Part shown: positions 26,923 through 35,862 of the stretch, one piece after another
Layout of the letters: each line of letters begins with the position of its first letter
How positions within the stretch are numbered: the first letter of the stretch is position 1
Assembly: GCA_028710495.1 (NCBI GenBank)
Contig: JAQUST010000012.1
Location: 5,771-53,859 of the forward strand
DNA from: Clostridia bacterium
Lineage (GTDB): Bacteria; Bacillota; Clostridia; Christensenellales; CAG-917
Reading direction: 5' to 3'
DNA length: 48,089 nucleotides
Made by a program: the position numbers and the translations under genes
The notes under the pieces: generated by a model
Databases searched by the model: none
What the model was told of the DNA's origin: nothing
What the model saw: only the letters and a program-made list of their open reading frames with translations

Positions 26923-27509
26923 TTTATCTCCTTAGCAAATAAATTTTTTAATGTTTTGGGTAGCAATTTATGTTCAAGTTCTAATACTCTTTTTTGCAAT
27001 ATTTCGGCGGTGTCATTTTCAAAAACGGGCACAGTTTCCTGAGCAATAATTTCGCCCGTATCCGCTCCCTCATCCACAAAATGCACAGTTGCGCCTGAAA
27101 TTTTTTCTCTGTTTGCAATCACTGCCTGATGAACTTTCATTCCATACATTCCCATTCCGCAATATTTTGGAATAAGTGCGGGATGGATGTTGATTATGTT
27201 ATGCTCAAATGCTTTGATTATATTTGGCGTAAGTATCGTAAGATAACCCGCCAACACTATATATTCGACATCAAGCATCTTCATTCTTTCAATCAACTTG
27301 TCATACATCTCGTCGATACTTTCAAAATCTGCCTTGCAAAAAACTTCAGCATTTAATCCTGCAACTTTGGCACGCTCAATTGCAAATATGCCCGACTTGC
27401 TTGCAACAACAAGCTCGATTTTTGCATCTATCTCACCTGCATTTATAGCATCAATCACACTTTGCATATCGCTTCCGCTTCCGGATACGAAAACCGCAAT
27501 TTTTTTCAT
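26919..27509 (-). CDS. purN: phosphoribosylglycinamide formyltransferase (GART)
   Basis: A 196-residue folate-dependent GAR transformylase. Motifs are [14 protein letters not shown], the catalytic [17 protein letters not shown] (Asn and His) and the Asp of [14 protein letters not shown]. The start at 27509 shares ATGA with the purM stop and has GGAG 7 bases upstream. The open frame continues upstream to 27650 only because it reads purM in another frame; those extra residues (His/Cys/Arg-rich) are not part of the protein. Confidence 0.95.
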   Translation of the reverse strand: MKKIAVFVSGSGSDMQSVIDAINAGEIDAKIELVVASKSGIFAIERAKVAGLNAEVFCKADFESIDEMYDKLIERMKMLDVEYIVLAGYLTILTPNIIKAFEHNIINIHPALIPKYCGMGMYGMKVHQAVIANREKISGATVHFVDEGADTGEIIAQETVPVFENDTAEILQKRVLELEHKLLPKTLKNLFAKEIK

Positions 27510-28522
27510 AAGGTCACTCCGTCGCCTTTTATAACTTCTCCAAGAACAACAGCTTCCTCTCCAATGCTGTTTGCGAAATCGACAACCGCTTGTTCTGTTC
27601 CGCTTGGAACAACAAGCACCATGCCAATGCCCATGTTGAAGGTGTTGCACATTTTCTCATATGAAATCTCTGCGCGCTTTTGAAGTGCTTTGAATATTTT
27701 TGGAAGCTCGTAACTATTTCTGTCAATCTTTACACCAAGTCCATTCGGTATTACGCGCGGAATATTCTCAACAAATCCGCCGCCCGTTATATGAGCTATG
27801 CCGTTTACTGTAAATTTCTCAACAATCTTCAGCACGCTCTTGACATAAATTCTTGTTGGTGTCAAGAGAACTTCGGCTGGAGTAGCGCCCAAATCCTCAT
27901 CAAATTGTTCAAGTTCTTCCAAAACTGGAGGAAATAATCTGCGAACAAGGGAATATCCGTTTGAATGTATTCCGCTTGAACGCAAGCCCACAAGCTTATC
28001 TCCCTCTTTTATTGTTGAACCGTTGATAATTTTATCCTTCTTTGCAATGCCACAAGAAAAACCTGCAATGTCATATTCATCTGCAGAATAGAAACCTGGC
28101 ATTTCAGCTGTTTCGCCACCGATAAGCGCACATCCTGCTTGTCTGCAACCTTCCGCCACGCCCTTGACAATTTGAGCAACTTTTTCTGGAACGAGTTTTG
28201 AAAGAGCAATATAATCCAAAAATATAAGTGGTCTTGCGCCTTGACAAACAATATCATTTACGCACATAGCAACCGCATCAATGCCTATAGTGTCGTGTTT
28301 GTTCAAAACAAAAGCATATTTAAGCTTTGTTCCGACCCCGTCAGTTCCAGCCACAAGGACATCACCGTCAGGTGCATCGGACAACGAATAAAATCCTCCG
28401 AATGAACCCAAATCGCCAACGACATTTTTGTCGTAGGTGGATTTGACATATTCTTTCATCATCTTGACTGCAGAATAACCCGCTTCAACATCAACACCTG
28501 CTTCTTTATAATCTATTGCCAT
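27506..28522 (-). CDS. purM: phosphoribosylformylglycinamidine cyclo-ligase (AIR synthetase)
   Basis: A 338-residue enzyme that closes the imidazole ring of FGAM to AIR. Family marks are DLGSFGGFYSL, VAGTDGVGTKLKYAF, DAVAMCVNDIVCQGARPLIFLDYIA, LIGGETAEMPGFY and AHITGGGFVENIPR. The ATG at 28522 follows GAGG by a good distance. The open frame from a GTG at 28534 includes that ribosome-binding site and is less likely. It sits 92 bases after purF and overlaps purN. Confidence 0.96.
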   Translation of the reverse strand: MAIDYKEAGVDVEAGYSAVKMMKEYVKSTYDKNVVGDLGSFGGFYSLSDAPDGDVLVAGTDGVGTKLKYAFVLNKHDTIGIDAVAMCVNDIVCQGARPLIFLDYIALSKLVPEKVAQIVKGVAEGCRQAGCALIGGETAEMPGFYSADEYDIAGFSCGIAKKDKIINGSTIKEGDKLVGLRSSGIHSNGYSLVRRLFPPVLEELEQFDEDLGATPAEVLLTPTRIYVKSVLKIVEKFTVNGIAHITGGGFVENIPRVIPNGLGVKIDRNSYELPKIFKALQKRAEISYEKMCNTFNMGIGMVLVVPSGTEQAVVDFANSIGEEAVVLGEVIKGDGVTL

Positions 28523-28614
28523 ATATTCCCTCACTTTGAACTTCTAAATTTATGTCTCTTTATAATACATTTGATATATCAATCAATGTCGCAAACTGCC
28601 TAAGTTACAAAATC

Positions 28615-30045
28615 TTATTCCATATTTAGCTTGTTGGACACCATAACACCTTTTCCGACTGAATAGTTCGAATCAAAACATCCTGTGCAAAAGTTTCCGC
28701 CACCGCACGACTTTACAAGAAGTTCAAGTGGTATGTAGTGCAAGCTGTCCGCGCCTATAATTTTGCAGATTTCATCGCTGCTGCGATTGCCCGCAATTAG
28801 CTGTTCTTTTGTGTCCATATCAACACCAAAGAAACACGGCCATTTGACTTCAGGGCTTGCGACCAGCATATGAACCTCTGTTGCTCCACTTTGGCGAAGC
28901 AATGCAATTATTTTTTTTGAAGTAGTGCCACGCACTATACTGTCATCAATCAAAATGAGGCGCTTGCCCTTGATATTGCTTCTGAATGCGTTAAGCTTTA
29001 TTTTGACTGAGCTTTCTCTTTGTGATTGAACAGGCTGAATAAATGTACGTCCGATATATCGGTTTTTCGACAAAGCATCAACATACGGAATTCCCGAAAC
29101 TGCCGAATAGCCCCTAGCACTAACAAGCGCGCTATCAGGAACGCCTGCCACAATATCCGCCTTGATATCAAAGAGTCTTGCAAGCATTTCACCACACTCA
29201 TATCTGCTGTCATAAACACTGACCCCATCCATTGTCGAATCTGAACGGGCTAGATAAACATATTCAAATATGCAAGGTTTTCTGTCAGAACCGTTGTAGA
29301 AACTGCTTGTTATGCTGCCATCTTCTTCAACTGTTATTATTTCGCCCGGCACAACGTCACGGATAAGCGTTGCATCAATGGCATCTAGTGCGCAAGACTC
29401 ACTTGCAAAAACTATTTGTCCATCCTTTTCGCCCATAACAAGAGGACGCAGACCAAAACTGTCGCGAACTGCAAACAATTTGTTTCCCGACAATATGACC
29501 AGTGCAAATGCGCCGACAAATTTTTTGCAGGCTTCAAATAAACCTTGTTCAACACTTTCGGTTGAAAGATTGTTGATAAGTGCCGCTATAACTTCGCTAT
29601 CGGTTGATGATTGAAAAATATGTCCATTCTCAATCATTTTGCTTTTGATTTCGGGAGCGTTGATAATATTGCCGTTGTGAGCTATTGCCATTCTTCCGTA
29701 ACGACCGTAGAAAACTATTGGTTGAGCATTGACAACATTGCTAGACCCTGAAGTCGAATAACGCACGTGTCCTATTGCTATGTTAGTGTTGGGCAACAGC
29801 ATAAGTTCATCTTCACCAAAAACTTCACTCACAAGCCCCATATTTTTGTAATATGCAACTTTATTATTGGGTACTGAAACTGCAATTCCCGCACTTTCTT
29901 GCCCACGGTGTTGAAGTGCAAACAATCCAAAATACACATCACGAGCCAAAGCCTGTTTTGATTTTGAATGTATTCCAATAATTCCACACTCTTCGTGCAC
30001 ACCGAAATCCCTTGCGGGGATATTTATACTGTTTCTTCGCTTCAT
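28615..30045 (-). CDS. purF: amidophosphoribosyltransferase
   Basis: A 476-residue glutamine-PRPP amidotransferase, the first committed step of purine synthesis. The catalytic cysteine is Cys20 in HEECGIIGI after a short leader that must be cleaved, as in Bacillus PurF. Glutamine-site motifs are LQHRGQESAGI, HVRYSTSG and AHNGNI. The PRPP loop is LIDDSIVRGTTSK. The C-terminal CGGGNFCTGCF fits the 4Fe-4S site of the oxygen-sensitive Bacillus-type enzyme. It is 75 bases after purC, with AAAGG upstream of the ATG. Confidence 0.96.
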   Translation of the reverse strand: MKRRNSINIPARDFGVHEECGIIGIHSKSKQALARDVYFGLFALQHRGQESAGIAVSVPNNKVAYYKNMGLVSEVFGEDELMLLPNTNIAIGHVRYSTSGSSNVVNAQPIVFYGRYGRMAIAHNGNIINAPEIKSKMIENGHIFQSSTDSEVIAALINNLSTESVEQGLFEACKKFVGAFALVILSGNKLFAVRDSFGLRPLVMGEKDGQIVFASESCALDAIDATLIRDVVPGEIITVEEDGSITSSFYNGSDRKPCIFEYVYLARSDSTMDGVSVYDSRYECGEMLARLFDIKADIVAGVPDSALVSARGYSAVSGIPYVDALSKNRYIGRTFIQPVQSQRESSVKIKLNAFRSNIKGKRLILIDDSIVRGTTSKKIIALLRQSGATEVHMLVASPEVKWPCFFGVDMDTKEQLIAGNRSSDEICKIIGADSLHYIPLELLVKSCGGGNFCTGCFDSNYSVGKGVMVSNKLNME

Positions 30046-30119
30046 AGTTTACCTTTTGCCATATTAGGCTTATTCTTATTGTATCTCAAAATTTAATCAA
30101 AATTGATGCCATGCGCTTT

Positions 30120-30842
30120 CTATTCTACTATACCCATAAGACGCTTCATAACTTCTTGATATGCGTCTTCGACGCCACCCAAATCACGACGGAAACGGTC
30201 CTTATCCAATTTTTCTTTCGACACACTGTCCCAGAAACGGCAAGTATCTGGAGAAATTTCATCTGCCAGAATTATTTCACCTTTATAGCGACCAAACTCC
30301 AGTTTGAAATCTATAAGGTCAATATTGATATCTCTCAAATAACTGCGAAGAATATCATTGATTTTGAAGCTCATTTCCTTTATTTTATCAAGTTCTTGCT
30401 GAGTTGCAAGACCTATGGCAAGTGCGTGATAATCATTTATCATAGGGTCACCGAGCGCATCATCTTTGTAGCTGAATTCAAGAACAGTCGATTTCATTAT
30501 TGTGCCTTCCTCAAGGCCCAAACGCTTTGCAAGTGAACCTGCCGCGATGTTTCTGACAATAACTTCAATTTTCACGATTTCGACTTTCTTCACAAGAGTT
30601 TCGGTATCGCTCAATTCTTCAACATAATGAGTTTTGATACCTTTTTTTTCAAGCATACGGAACATCTGATTTGAGCAGCGATTGTTAACAATACCCTTGC
30701 CCGCAATTTGTCCCTTCTTCAAACCATTAAACGCCGTCGCATCATCCTTATAGGAAACCAACACTATATCAGGATCATTTGTGAGAAAAACTTTTTTTGC
30801 TTTGCCTTCATACATTTGCTCTTTTTTTTCGATTGTAGTCAT
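30120..30842 (-). CDS. purC: SAICAR synthetase
   Basis: A 240-residue enzyme joining aspartate to CAIR. Seen motifs are [48 protein letters not shown] and [14 protein letters not shown]. Length is standard. AAAGGAG lies 9 bases before the ATG, 27 bases after purE. The adenylosuccinate lyase gene (purB) needed for the next step is not in this window. Confidence 0.97.
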   Translation of the reverse strand: MTTIEKKEQMYEGKAKKVFLTNDPDIVLVSYKDDATAFNGLKKGQIAGKGIVNNRCSNQMFRMLEKKGIKTHYVEELSDTETLVKKVEIVKIEVIVRNIAAGSLAKRLGLEEGTIMKSTVLEFSYKDDALGDPMINDYHALAIGLATQQELDKIKEMSFKINDILRSYLRDINIDLIDFKLEFGRYKGEIILADEISPDTCRFWDSVSKEKLDKDRFRRDLGGVEDAYQEVMKRLMGIVE

Positions 30843-30868
30843 ACAGCTTGTCTCCTTTATTTGTTGTC

Positions 30869-31360
30869 CTAATTGAATTCGGACATTATTTGTTTGTCGT
30901 CGTTGAGTATTTTTTCTGCCATAACCTGTTTGAATTCGTCCAATTTTTTCGTAAGCATAGGATTTTCTATTGCAAGCATTTGAATAGCAAGCAATCCTGC
31001 ATTTTCTCCTGCATTCACTCCAACTGTTGCAACAGGAACGCCCGATGGCATTTGAACAGTTGAAAGAAGGCTGTCAAGACCGTCTTCAAATGAACTTTTG
31101 ATAGGCAGTCCGATGATAGGCAATGAAGTGTGCGCAGCCATAACTCCTGCAAGATGTGCCGCTTTGCCTGCTGCACAAATAATAACACCAAAATCGTTAG
31201 CTCTTGCATTTGATGCAAAGTCACAAGCCTCTTTGGGTGTACGGTGTGCTGAGAGTACTCTAACTTCCGTTGGCACTCCAAACTTTTTCAAAGCTTCGTA
31301 TGCGCCATTCACAACAGAGGCATCGTTTTTGCTACCCATAACTATTGCAACCTTTTTCAT
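30869..31360 (-). CDS. purE: 5-(carboxyamino)imidazole ribonucleotide mutase / AIR carboxylase
   Basis: A 163-residue PurE, first enzyme gene of the purine operon. Motifs are [44 protein letters not shown] and [22 protein letters not shown]. The [12 protein letters not shown] segment resembles the class I (N5-CAIR mutase) pattern, which normally works with PurK, yet no purK is found beside it. It could therefore use CO2 directly, or purK may lie elsewhere. The AGGAG ribosome-binding site precedes the ATG. Confidence 0.95.
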   Translation of the reverse strand: MKKVAIVMGSKNDASVVNGAYEALKKFGVPTEVRVLSAHRTPKEACDFASNARANDFGVIICAAGKAAHLAGVMAAHTSLPIIGLPIKSSFEDGLDSLLSTVQMPSGVPVATVGVNAGENAGLLAIQMLAIENPMLTKKLDEFKQVMAEKILNDDKQIMSEFN

Positions 31361-31418
31361 AATTTCTCCTGCCTTTCGTTTTTCAAAATTTGTACTTTTA
31401 TATTAAAAACAATTTAGC

Positions 31419-31500
31419 TTTATCATAGAAAACAAATTTATGATTTTTCAATAGATATCGAATTAATGTTTATCATTAGAAATCGAATTTATGTTTATCA
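31419..31500 (-). repeat. 25-bp-period imperfect direct repeats upstream of purE
   Basis: ATCGAATT-A/T-ATGTTTATCA occurs at 31457-31475 and 31482-31500 (18 of 19 identical), separated by TTAGAA, and a weaker third copy precedes them (AAATTTATG with TTTATCATAGAAA, 31419-31450). They lie in the transcribed leader between the attenuator and purE. They may be binding sites for a purine regulator or simple repeats. Confidence 0.5.
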
Positions 31501-31579
31501 CAAAATATACTTCCTTATCATTTTAATCTTCACCCGTCAACAAGTAAAACTCTGTTTTCTTAACTCCCAAAATTTGAAT

Positions 31580-31607
31580 AAAAAAAGCGCAGTCGTAATG
31601 ACCGCGC
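31580..31607 (-). terminator. attenuator terminator of the purine operon
   Basis: On the minus strand GCGCGGTC (31607-31600), loop ATTAC, GACTGCGC (31594-31587) forms an 8-bp stem with one G-U pair, followed by TTTTTTT. It lies 10 bases after the stop codon of a short leader ORF and 220 bases before purE, so it must be bypassed for purine gene expression. A separate terminator at 31892-31934 already serves the upstream pyrimidine operon. Confidence 0.85.
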
Positions 31608-31617
31608 AATTATGCTA

Positions 31618-31713
31618 TTATTTTATTCTGTTTGAAGATTTGGAAAAGACCGCAAAAGTCCTCTCAAAATCTGATTTCATTTTTTGTTGACTCTGATAAA
31701 TGCTTTTGCTCAT
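31618..31713 (-). CDS. purine leader ORF (31 residues)
   Basis: A short ORF with start MSKSIYQSQQKMKSD and end SKSSNRIK begins 6 bases after GAGGG (31724-31720) and follows the purine promoter. It has three Gln codons in the first ten and no other marked bias. Its TAA (31620-31618) is 10 bases from the terminator stem, close enough for a ribosome at the stop codon to hinder the hairpin. I know no protein family with this sequence. A regulatory leader ORF is the most likely role, but a small protein cannot be excluded. Confidence 0.55.
   Translation of the reverse strand: MSKSIYQSQQKMKSDFERTFAVFSKSSNRIK
31636..31672 (-). promoter_or_regulatory. long hairpin inside the purine leader ORF
   Basis: AGATTTTGAGAGGACT (31672-31657) pairs with GGTCTTTTCCAAATCT (31651-31636) over 15 of 16 positions (three G-U), loop TTTGC. 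The GCGGTC at the loop and 3' arm repeats the 5' arm of the terminator, so it could pair with the terminator's 3' arm. A translating ribosome would melt this hairpin. It is the natural candidate for a switch element in the leader. Confidence 0.6.
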
Positions 31714-31785
31714 ATTTTTCCCTCGTCAAGTCACCTGTACAACGCTAAACTAAGTTACAATACATTACAATATTAAGATACTCTT

Positions 31786-31814
31786 ATCATAGCAAAAAAC
31801 AAAAATAATGGCAA
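31786..31814 (-). promoter_or_regulatory. promoter of the purine operon
   Basis: -35 TTGCCA (31814-31809), 17-base spacer, extended -10 TGC-TATGAT (hexamer 31791-31786) on the minus strand. Transcription should start near 31779, about 65 bases before the leader ORF. The -35 hexamer and TGn extension match the pyrimidine promoter at 45161-45189. Confidence 0.82.
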
Positions 31815-31891
31815 ACAGAAATGCCCCATTTTCTAAAATAATTTATATCTTTTTAAATAATTATTACAAGTGTCAAAAGCTGCGAAGAAGT

Positions 31892-31934
31892 CTTCAAAAA
31901 ACAAAAAATCCGCAATTCTTAATTCGCGGATTTT
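31892..31934 (-). terminator. terminator of the pyrimidine operon
   Basis: On the minus strand AAAATCCGC (31934-31926) pairs with GCGGATTTT (31913-31905), extended by AATT/AATT with one bulged base, followed by TTTTTTGTTTTTTG. It lies 250 bases after the pyrE stop codon and just before the purine promoter. The 31935-32184 spacer holds no recognisable gene. Confidence 0.85.
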
Positions 31935-32184
31935 AATTTGCATTTTATTTCATACAAACAATTGTTTTAGTTCTTCTGCAAGTCTACTCACTTTAGCTTT
32001 CATACTTTTGGTCTACTCAATTCAGATTCCAATTTATTATTTTACTTTCTTCCATTGCGAATTAATTATCCTTTGGTTTGTATTCTGTTTCGCAATAATA
32101 ATTGTCTTATTACATTTCTTTAAGCCTACATACTTCAAATATACTTGAGATTAGCTTACTTCAGATTATTCGGATTTCTGCTTA

Positions 32185-32844
32185 CTACTCAACTTTTTGC
32201 CAGTCAGCATCTGATGGATTTTTTTGGAATGCCACCATCATTCGGTATTCACGCTCACTTATGTATCCCTGCTCAAGCGCAACTTTTGCAAGTACAGTAA
32301 AATTTGAAAGTGAAACATTTTTGATTTTTGCATCATTCAAACGGTCAATGCCTTTTTGCAATTCGTACGTGAAAATCGAAACAATTCCGAGCACATTTGC
32401 ACCGGCACATCTCAGTGCTTCAACCACTTCAATTGATGAACCTGCGGTCGAAATCAAATCTTCAACAACCACAACTTTTTTGCCTTGCGGTGATAAGCCC
32501 TCAATTTGATTGTTGCGTCCGTGTGATTTTGCATCGCCCCTGACATAACCCATAGGCAAGTCCAAAATTTCACTTACTATTGCGGCGTGCGGAATGCCCG
32601 CAGTAGATGTGCCCATCAAAACTTCACAATCTGCAAAATTTGCTTTGATTGTTTCAGCAATTCCGTTTTCTACAATCTTGCGTATTTCAGGATAAGAAAG
32701 TGTCAAACGGTTGTCACAATAAATTGGTGATACAATTCCACTAGCCCATGTAAACGGTGCGGAGGGGCTCAAAAATACCGCTTTGATTTTTAGTAGTGCT
32801 TCCGCTACGGAAACGGCTATCTCGTTTTCTCTATTGCTTGACAT
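32185..32844 (-). CDS. pyrE: orotate phosphoribosyltransferase
   Basis: A 219-residue enzyme that joins orotate to PRPP to form OMP. FTWASGIVSPIYCDNR is the substrate-side N-terminal motif, GDAKSHGRNNQIEG is the flexible loop, and VVVVEDLISTAGSS is the PRPP-binding motif. AAGGAG precedes the ATG. It is the last gene of the pyrimidine operon, separated from pyrF by two membrane acyltransferase genes, which is unusual since pyrF and pyrE are often adjacent. Confidence 0.96.
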   Translation of the reverse strand: MSSNRENEIAVSVAEALLKIKAVFLSPSAPFTWASGIVSPIYCDNRLTLSYPEIRKIVENGIAETIKANFADCEVLMGTSTAGIPHAAIVSEILDLPMGYVRGDAKSHGRNNQIEGLSPQGKKVVVVEDLISTAGSSIEVVEALRCAGANVLGIVSIFTYELQKGIDRLNDAKIKNVSLSNFTVLAKVALEQGYISEREYRMMVAFQKNPSDADWQKVE

Positions 32845-32988
32845 AATATTCTCCTTGAACGATTTTATAATTTATAAAAACAAAACAAACAACAACCTAT
32901 GGCTTATTTATCGTTTTTATCTTATTTATATTTTTCTTTGTAATATACAATTTTTTTCCCCGTTTGATTGCTTGTATTTTGTTTTTCA

Positions 32989-34200
32989 TTATGCATTCTT
33001 TTGCAATTTTGCTTTTTTATCCTGCATCCTTTTGCTACCAATGTCCTTGATTCTATTTAGCAATATCGCCAAAACTAAGGAAACAGAAAAAACAATAACG
33101 GCAATCAATATATAGGTGAAAAACCCTAATGTATTGAACAGTGAATTTTTAATTTCAAGCCACAACAAAATCACGTGCATTGGGGATTGCAACAGATAAA
33201 TATATAGCGTTTGCTTACCGATATATCTAATTTTTCCTCCAATTTTGTCATTATCAATTTTTATACAAAGGAAAGTTACGAATAAACCAAATGCCGAAAT
33301 TATAACTGGAATGTTGCTCAAATAATAAAAATATTGATTGAAAGTTCCTTTTTGAATGAAGCTTGTATAAGTTAAAAGCATACCTAAGCCGCAACCAACA
33401 AAATAAACAAACAACGCAACAACGCCAATTTTTTGCCTGTTGTTTTTGAAAAACTCACTATCTGCAAAACGGCTACATTCATAGCCCAGCAAAACAAACA
33501 AAACATTGTATGAAAACAGCGTAACAACATTTATTTGAAATGAAAAATCAAACACCACAACCGCATCACGACATATATAATATAGCAAGCATAGAACTAT
33601 TAACATTCGTCTGACATTGTCGGCTTGCCTATCTTTAACACAAATATATTTCAGCAGCGGATACCAAATCATAACCACAATATAAGACAACACATACCAC
33701 AAATAACCAAGCCTTCCGGAAAATCCATAAGCGAGGAACTGCTTTATTACATCTTTAAAATTAAATAATAATTGACTTGCAAATCCCTTAATGCCCAAGC
33801 CCCAAGTTGTGACAACTGCTTCAGTAATTTGAATTAAAATTATAATGATAATAGTTGGCAATAACAAATCAAAAAAAGTTTTTTTAAGTTTTTCTCCATA
33901 ACTTTTATTGCCCTTAAACATAAAATAGCCGGTAATCATAAAAAAGCATCCTACTGCGCAAACATTTATCAAATTGACATAAATTGCAGGAAGATTTAGC
34001 GTTCCGTCTGTATTTGAATAATACATATTGAATGTGTGATTGAAAACAACCATTATTGCTGCAACTATGCGCAATAATTCTATTGAGCAATTTCTATTTG
34101 CTTTGCAAGACTTTGCTGCAGTTTTATCATTCGAATTTATTATTTTCGAATTTTCGACTTGCAAATTTTCATTTGTTATCAAATTTTCACTACTCAACAT
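32989..34200 (-). CDS. membrane acyltransferase, family 3 (copy A)
   Basis: A 403-residue integral membrane protein with about ten hydrophobic segments. It has the acyltransferase family 3 N-terminal pattern CSIELLRIVAAIMVVFNHTFN (conserved Arg and His of the first two helices), then INVCAVGCFFMITGYFMFKG and IGKQTLYIYLLQSPMHVILL. Members O-acylate cell-surface polysaccharides or other exported molecules; the substrate here is unknown. The first 35 residues are hydrophilic. GGAG lies 6 bases before the ATG. It is clearly a paralogue of the next gene (34504-35691). Nothing in the sequence ties it to pyrimidine synthesis, so it may be a passenger in this operon. Confidence 0.88.
   Translation of the reverse strand: MLSSENLITNENLQVENSKIINSNDKTAAKSCKANRNCSIELLRIVAAIMVVFNHTFNMYYSNTDGTLNLPAIYVNLINVCAVGCFFMITGYFMFKGNKSYGEKLKKTFFDLLLPTIIIIILIQITEAVVTTWGLGIKGFASQLLFNFKDVIKQFLAYGFSGRLGYLWYVLSYIVVMIWYPLLKYICVKDRQADNVRRMLIVLCLLYYICRDAVVVFDFSFQINVVTLFSYNVLFVLLGYECSRFADSEFFKNNRQKIGVVALFVYFVGCGLGMLLTYTSFIQKGTFNQYFYYLSNIPVIISAFGLFVTFLCIKIDNDKIGGKIRYIGKQTLYIYLLQSPMHVILLWLEIKNSLFNTLGFFTYILIAVIVFSVSLVLAILLNRIKDIGSKRMQDKKAKLQKNA
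34027..34120. repeat. 94-bp perfect repeat shared by the two acyltransferase genes (copy A)
   Basis: This 94-base segment is identical to 35533-35626. It encodes the N-terminal region from the SCKANRNCSIELLRI part to VVFNHTFN in both paralogues. The rest of the two genes is clearly diverged, so this patch looks like recent gene conversion or strong conservation. Confidence 0.85.
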
Positions 34201-34503
34201 TTCGGTCTCCAGTTTTGTTTCTCTTCTTTGTTCTTTTTATTTTATGTCTTCTTAATTATTTTTCTTCATATTTCTATTTTTTTAATTTCTATACTCACAT
34301 TGCTTTTGATTGATTTCTAATTTTAAATAAACTTTCTTGATTTAATCCTTATTTATTTCAATTATTTTTTCTTAATTTATTTTGTTTAGCTTTACACTTC
34401 AATTTTTACTAATAATATTACAGCACTACTTCCTTATCGCAAAATGAAGAACTAAGAAAAGATTATACATCAATTTCCTAAACGAACTAGCCCAAACAGA
34501 TTA
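34201..34503. other. AT-rich spacer between the two acyltransferase genes
   Basis: About 300 bases of very AT-rich DNA with T-rich runs on the plus strand. I see no ORF with a ribosome-binding site, no convincing promoter and no stem-loop terminator. Confidence 0.5.
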
Positions 34504-35691
34504 TCAAAGAGCAGAAATAATTTTTCGATTTCTTGTTTTATTCTTTATTACACCTTGAATCAAATTTGCAATAATAGCTATGGAAAAAGCCGCCAGCATG
34601 TCAATCAAAGCAATAAGTATATAAGTGCCGAATCCCAATGTATTGTACATTAATAGAGCTAAATTCAACCAAGCAATAAGAGAATGAATCGGAGATTGCA
34701 ATAAATAAACATATAAAGTTTGTTTCCCCAAATATCTTATTGGCTTCGCAAATTTTTCGTTCTTAATATTTATACATAAAAAAGCAACAACCAATGATGC
34801 AGCAGACAATATAACAGGAATACAACTGGTGTGAAAAAAGTAATCCTTGAAACTTCCTTTGCTTATATAACATAAATAAGTAAAAAGAATACACAAACCC
34901 ACTCCGAGGCAATACATAAGTCCGGAAACAATTCCTATCTTACTTTTATGCTTAATAAAAAATTCGCTTTTTGCAAATCTACTGCACTCATAACCCATTA
35001 GTACATACAAAATTGAATTAGAGAATACAGTAATAAAATTTATTTTGAAACTAAAATTAAAAATCACGACAGCATCACGCCCTAAAAAAAACACAACACA
35101 CAATATCATTAAAAATCGTCTTACTTTGTCGGCATGTTTGTCGTCAACGCATATGTACTTCAAAAGCGGATACCATATCATAATGACTATATAACTCAAT
35201 ACATACCATAGATAGCCTAGTCTTCCTGTTAAGTTGTACGCAAGCAACTGCTTTACAACATCCTTTAAAGTCACATATAAATAGCTTCCAAATTCGCCTG
35301 CTCCCAAACCCCAGGTATGTATTGTTACTTCTGTAAGCTTAATAATGACAATAATGACAAAGGTCGGCAATACTAATTCAAAAAAAGTTTTTTTAAGCCT
35401 TTCGCCATAACTTCTTTTTCCCGTAAACATAAAATAGCCGGTTATCATAAAAAAACATCCAACTGCACACACGTTGATTAAATTGAGATATATGACAGGC
35501 AAATTCATTTTACCGTACGCATAATAAAATTGATTGAATGTGTGATTGAAAACAACCATTATTGCTGCAACTATGCGCAATAATTCTATTGAGCAATTTC
35601 TATTTGCTTTGCAAGACTTTGCTGCAATATTACAGTTTTGATTTTGTCCTTGCAAATTTTCGATTAAGTCAATATGTTTTTCGTTATTCAT
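34504..35691 (-). CDS. membrane acyltransferase, family 3 (copy B)
   Basis: A 395-residue paralogue of the neighbouring gene with the same plan: short hydrophilic N-terminus, CSIELLRIVAAIMVVFNHTFN, INVCAVGCFFMITGYFMFTG, LGYLWYVLSYIVIMIWYPLLKYICV and LGKQTLYVYLLQSPIHSL, with about ten membrane spans. It probably transfers an acyl group to a surface glycan. The order of divergence suggests a local tandem duplication. AAGGG precedes the ATG. It lies 170 bases after pyrF, and that gap shows no terminator or clear promoter. Confidence 0.88.
   Translation of the reverse strand: MNNEKHIDLIENLQGQNQNCNIAAKSCKANRNCSIELLRIVAAIMVVFNHTFNQFYYAYGKMNLPVIYLNLINVCAVGCFFMITGYFMFTGKRSYGERLKKTFFELVLPTFVIIVIIKLTEVTIHTWGLGAGEFGSYLYVTLKDVVKQLLAYNLTGRLGYLWYVLSYIVIMIWYPLLKYICVDDKHADKVRRFLMILCVVFFLGRDAVVIFNFSFKINFITVFSNSILYVLMGYECSRFAKSEFFIKHKSKIGIVSGLMYCLGVGLCILFTYLCYISKGSFKDYFFHTSCIPVILSAASLVVAFLCINIKNEKFAKPIRYLGKQTLYVYLLQSPIHSLIAWLNLALLMYNTLGFGTYILIALIDMLAAFSIAIIANLIQGVIKNKTRNRKIISAL
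35533..35626. repeat. 94-bp perfect repeat shared by the two acyltransferase genes (copy B)
   Basis: Second copy of the segment at 34027-34120, in the same position and orientation within the paralogous gene. Direct repeats 1.5 kb apart could recombine and delete one gene. Confidence 0.85.
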
Positions 35692-35862
35692 TTTACCCTT
35701 ATTATAATCAATATTATTTTACTTATTTTCAAAGTTGTGTTTTCAAACTTCAAATTGCAATTATGAGTTTTCATTTATAGGCATTTTAAGTGTTTGTTTT
35801 CCTAGTTAAATTTTTTATCTTTCAAGCGGATTTTTAGATTAAAGCTCCAACTTTTAAACTTA

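Noticed and set aside
27510-27650. N-terminal extension of PurN rich in His, Cys and Arg
   Set aside because: This is purM read in another frame. The PurN family start and a good ribosome-binding site are at 27509.
31361-31814. Guanine riboswitch or PurBox upstream of purE
   Set aside because: I see neither the conserved purine riboswitch loop sequences nor a CGAA-type PurBox. The structure present is an ORF with hairpins.
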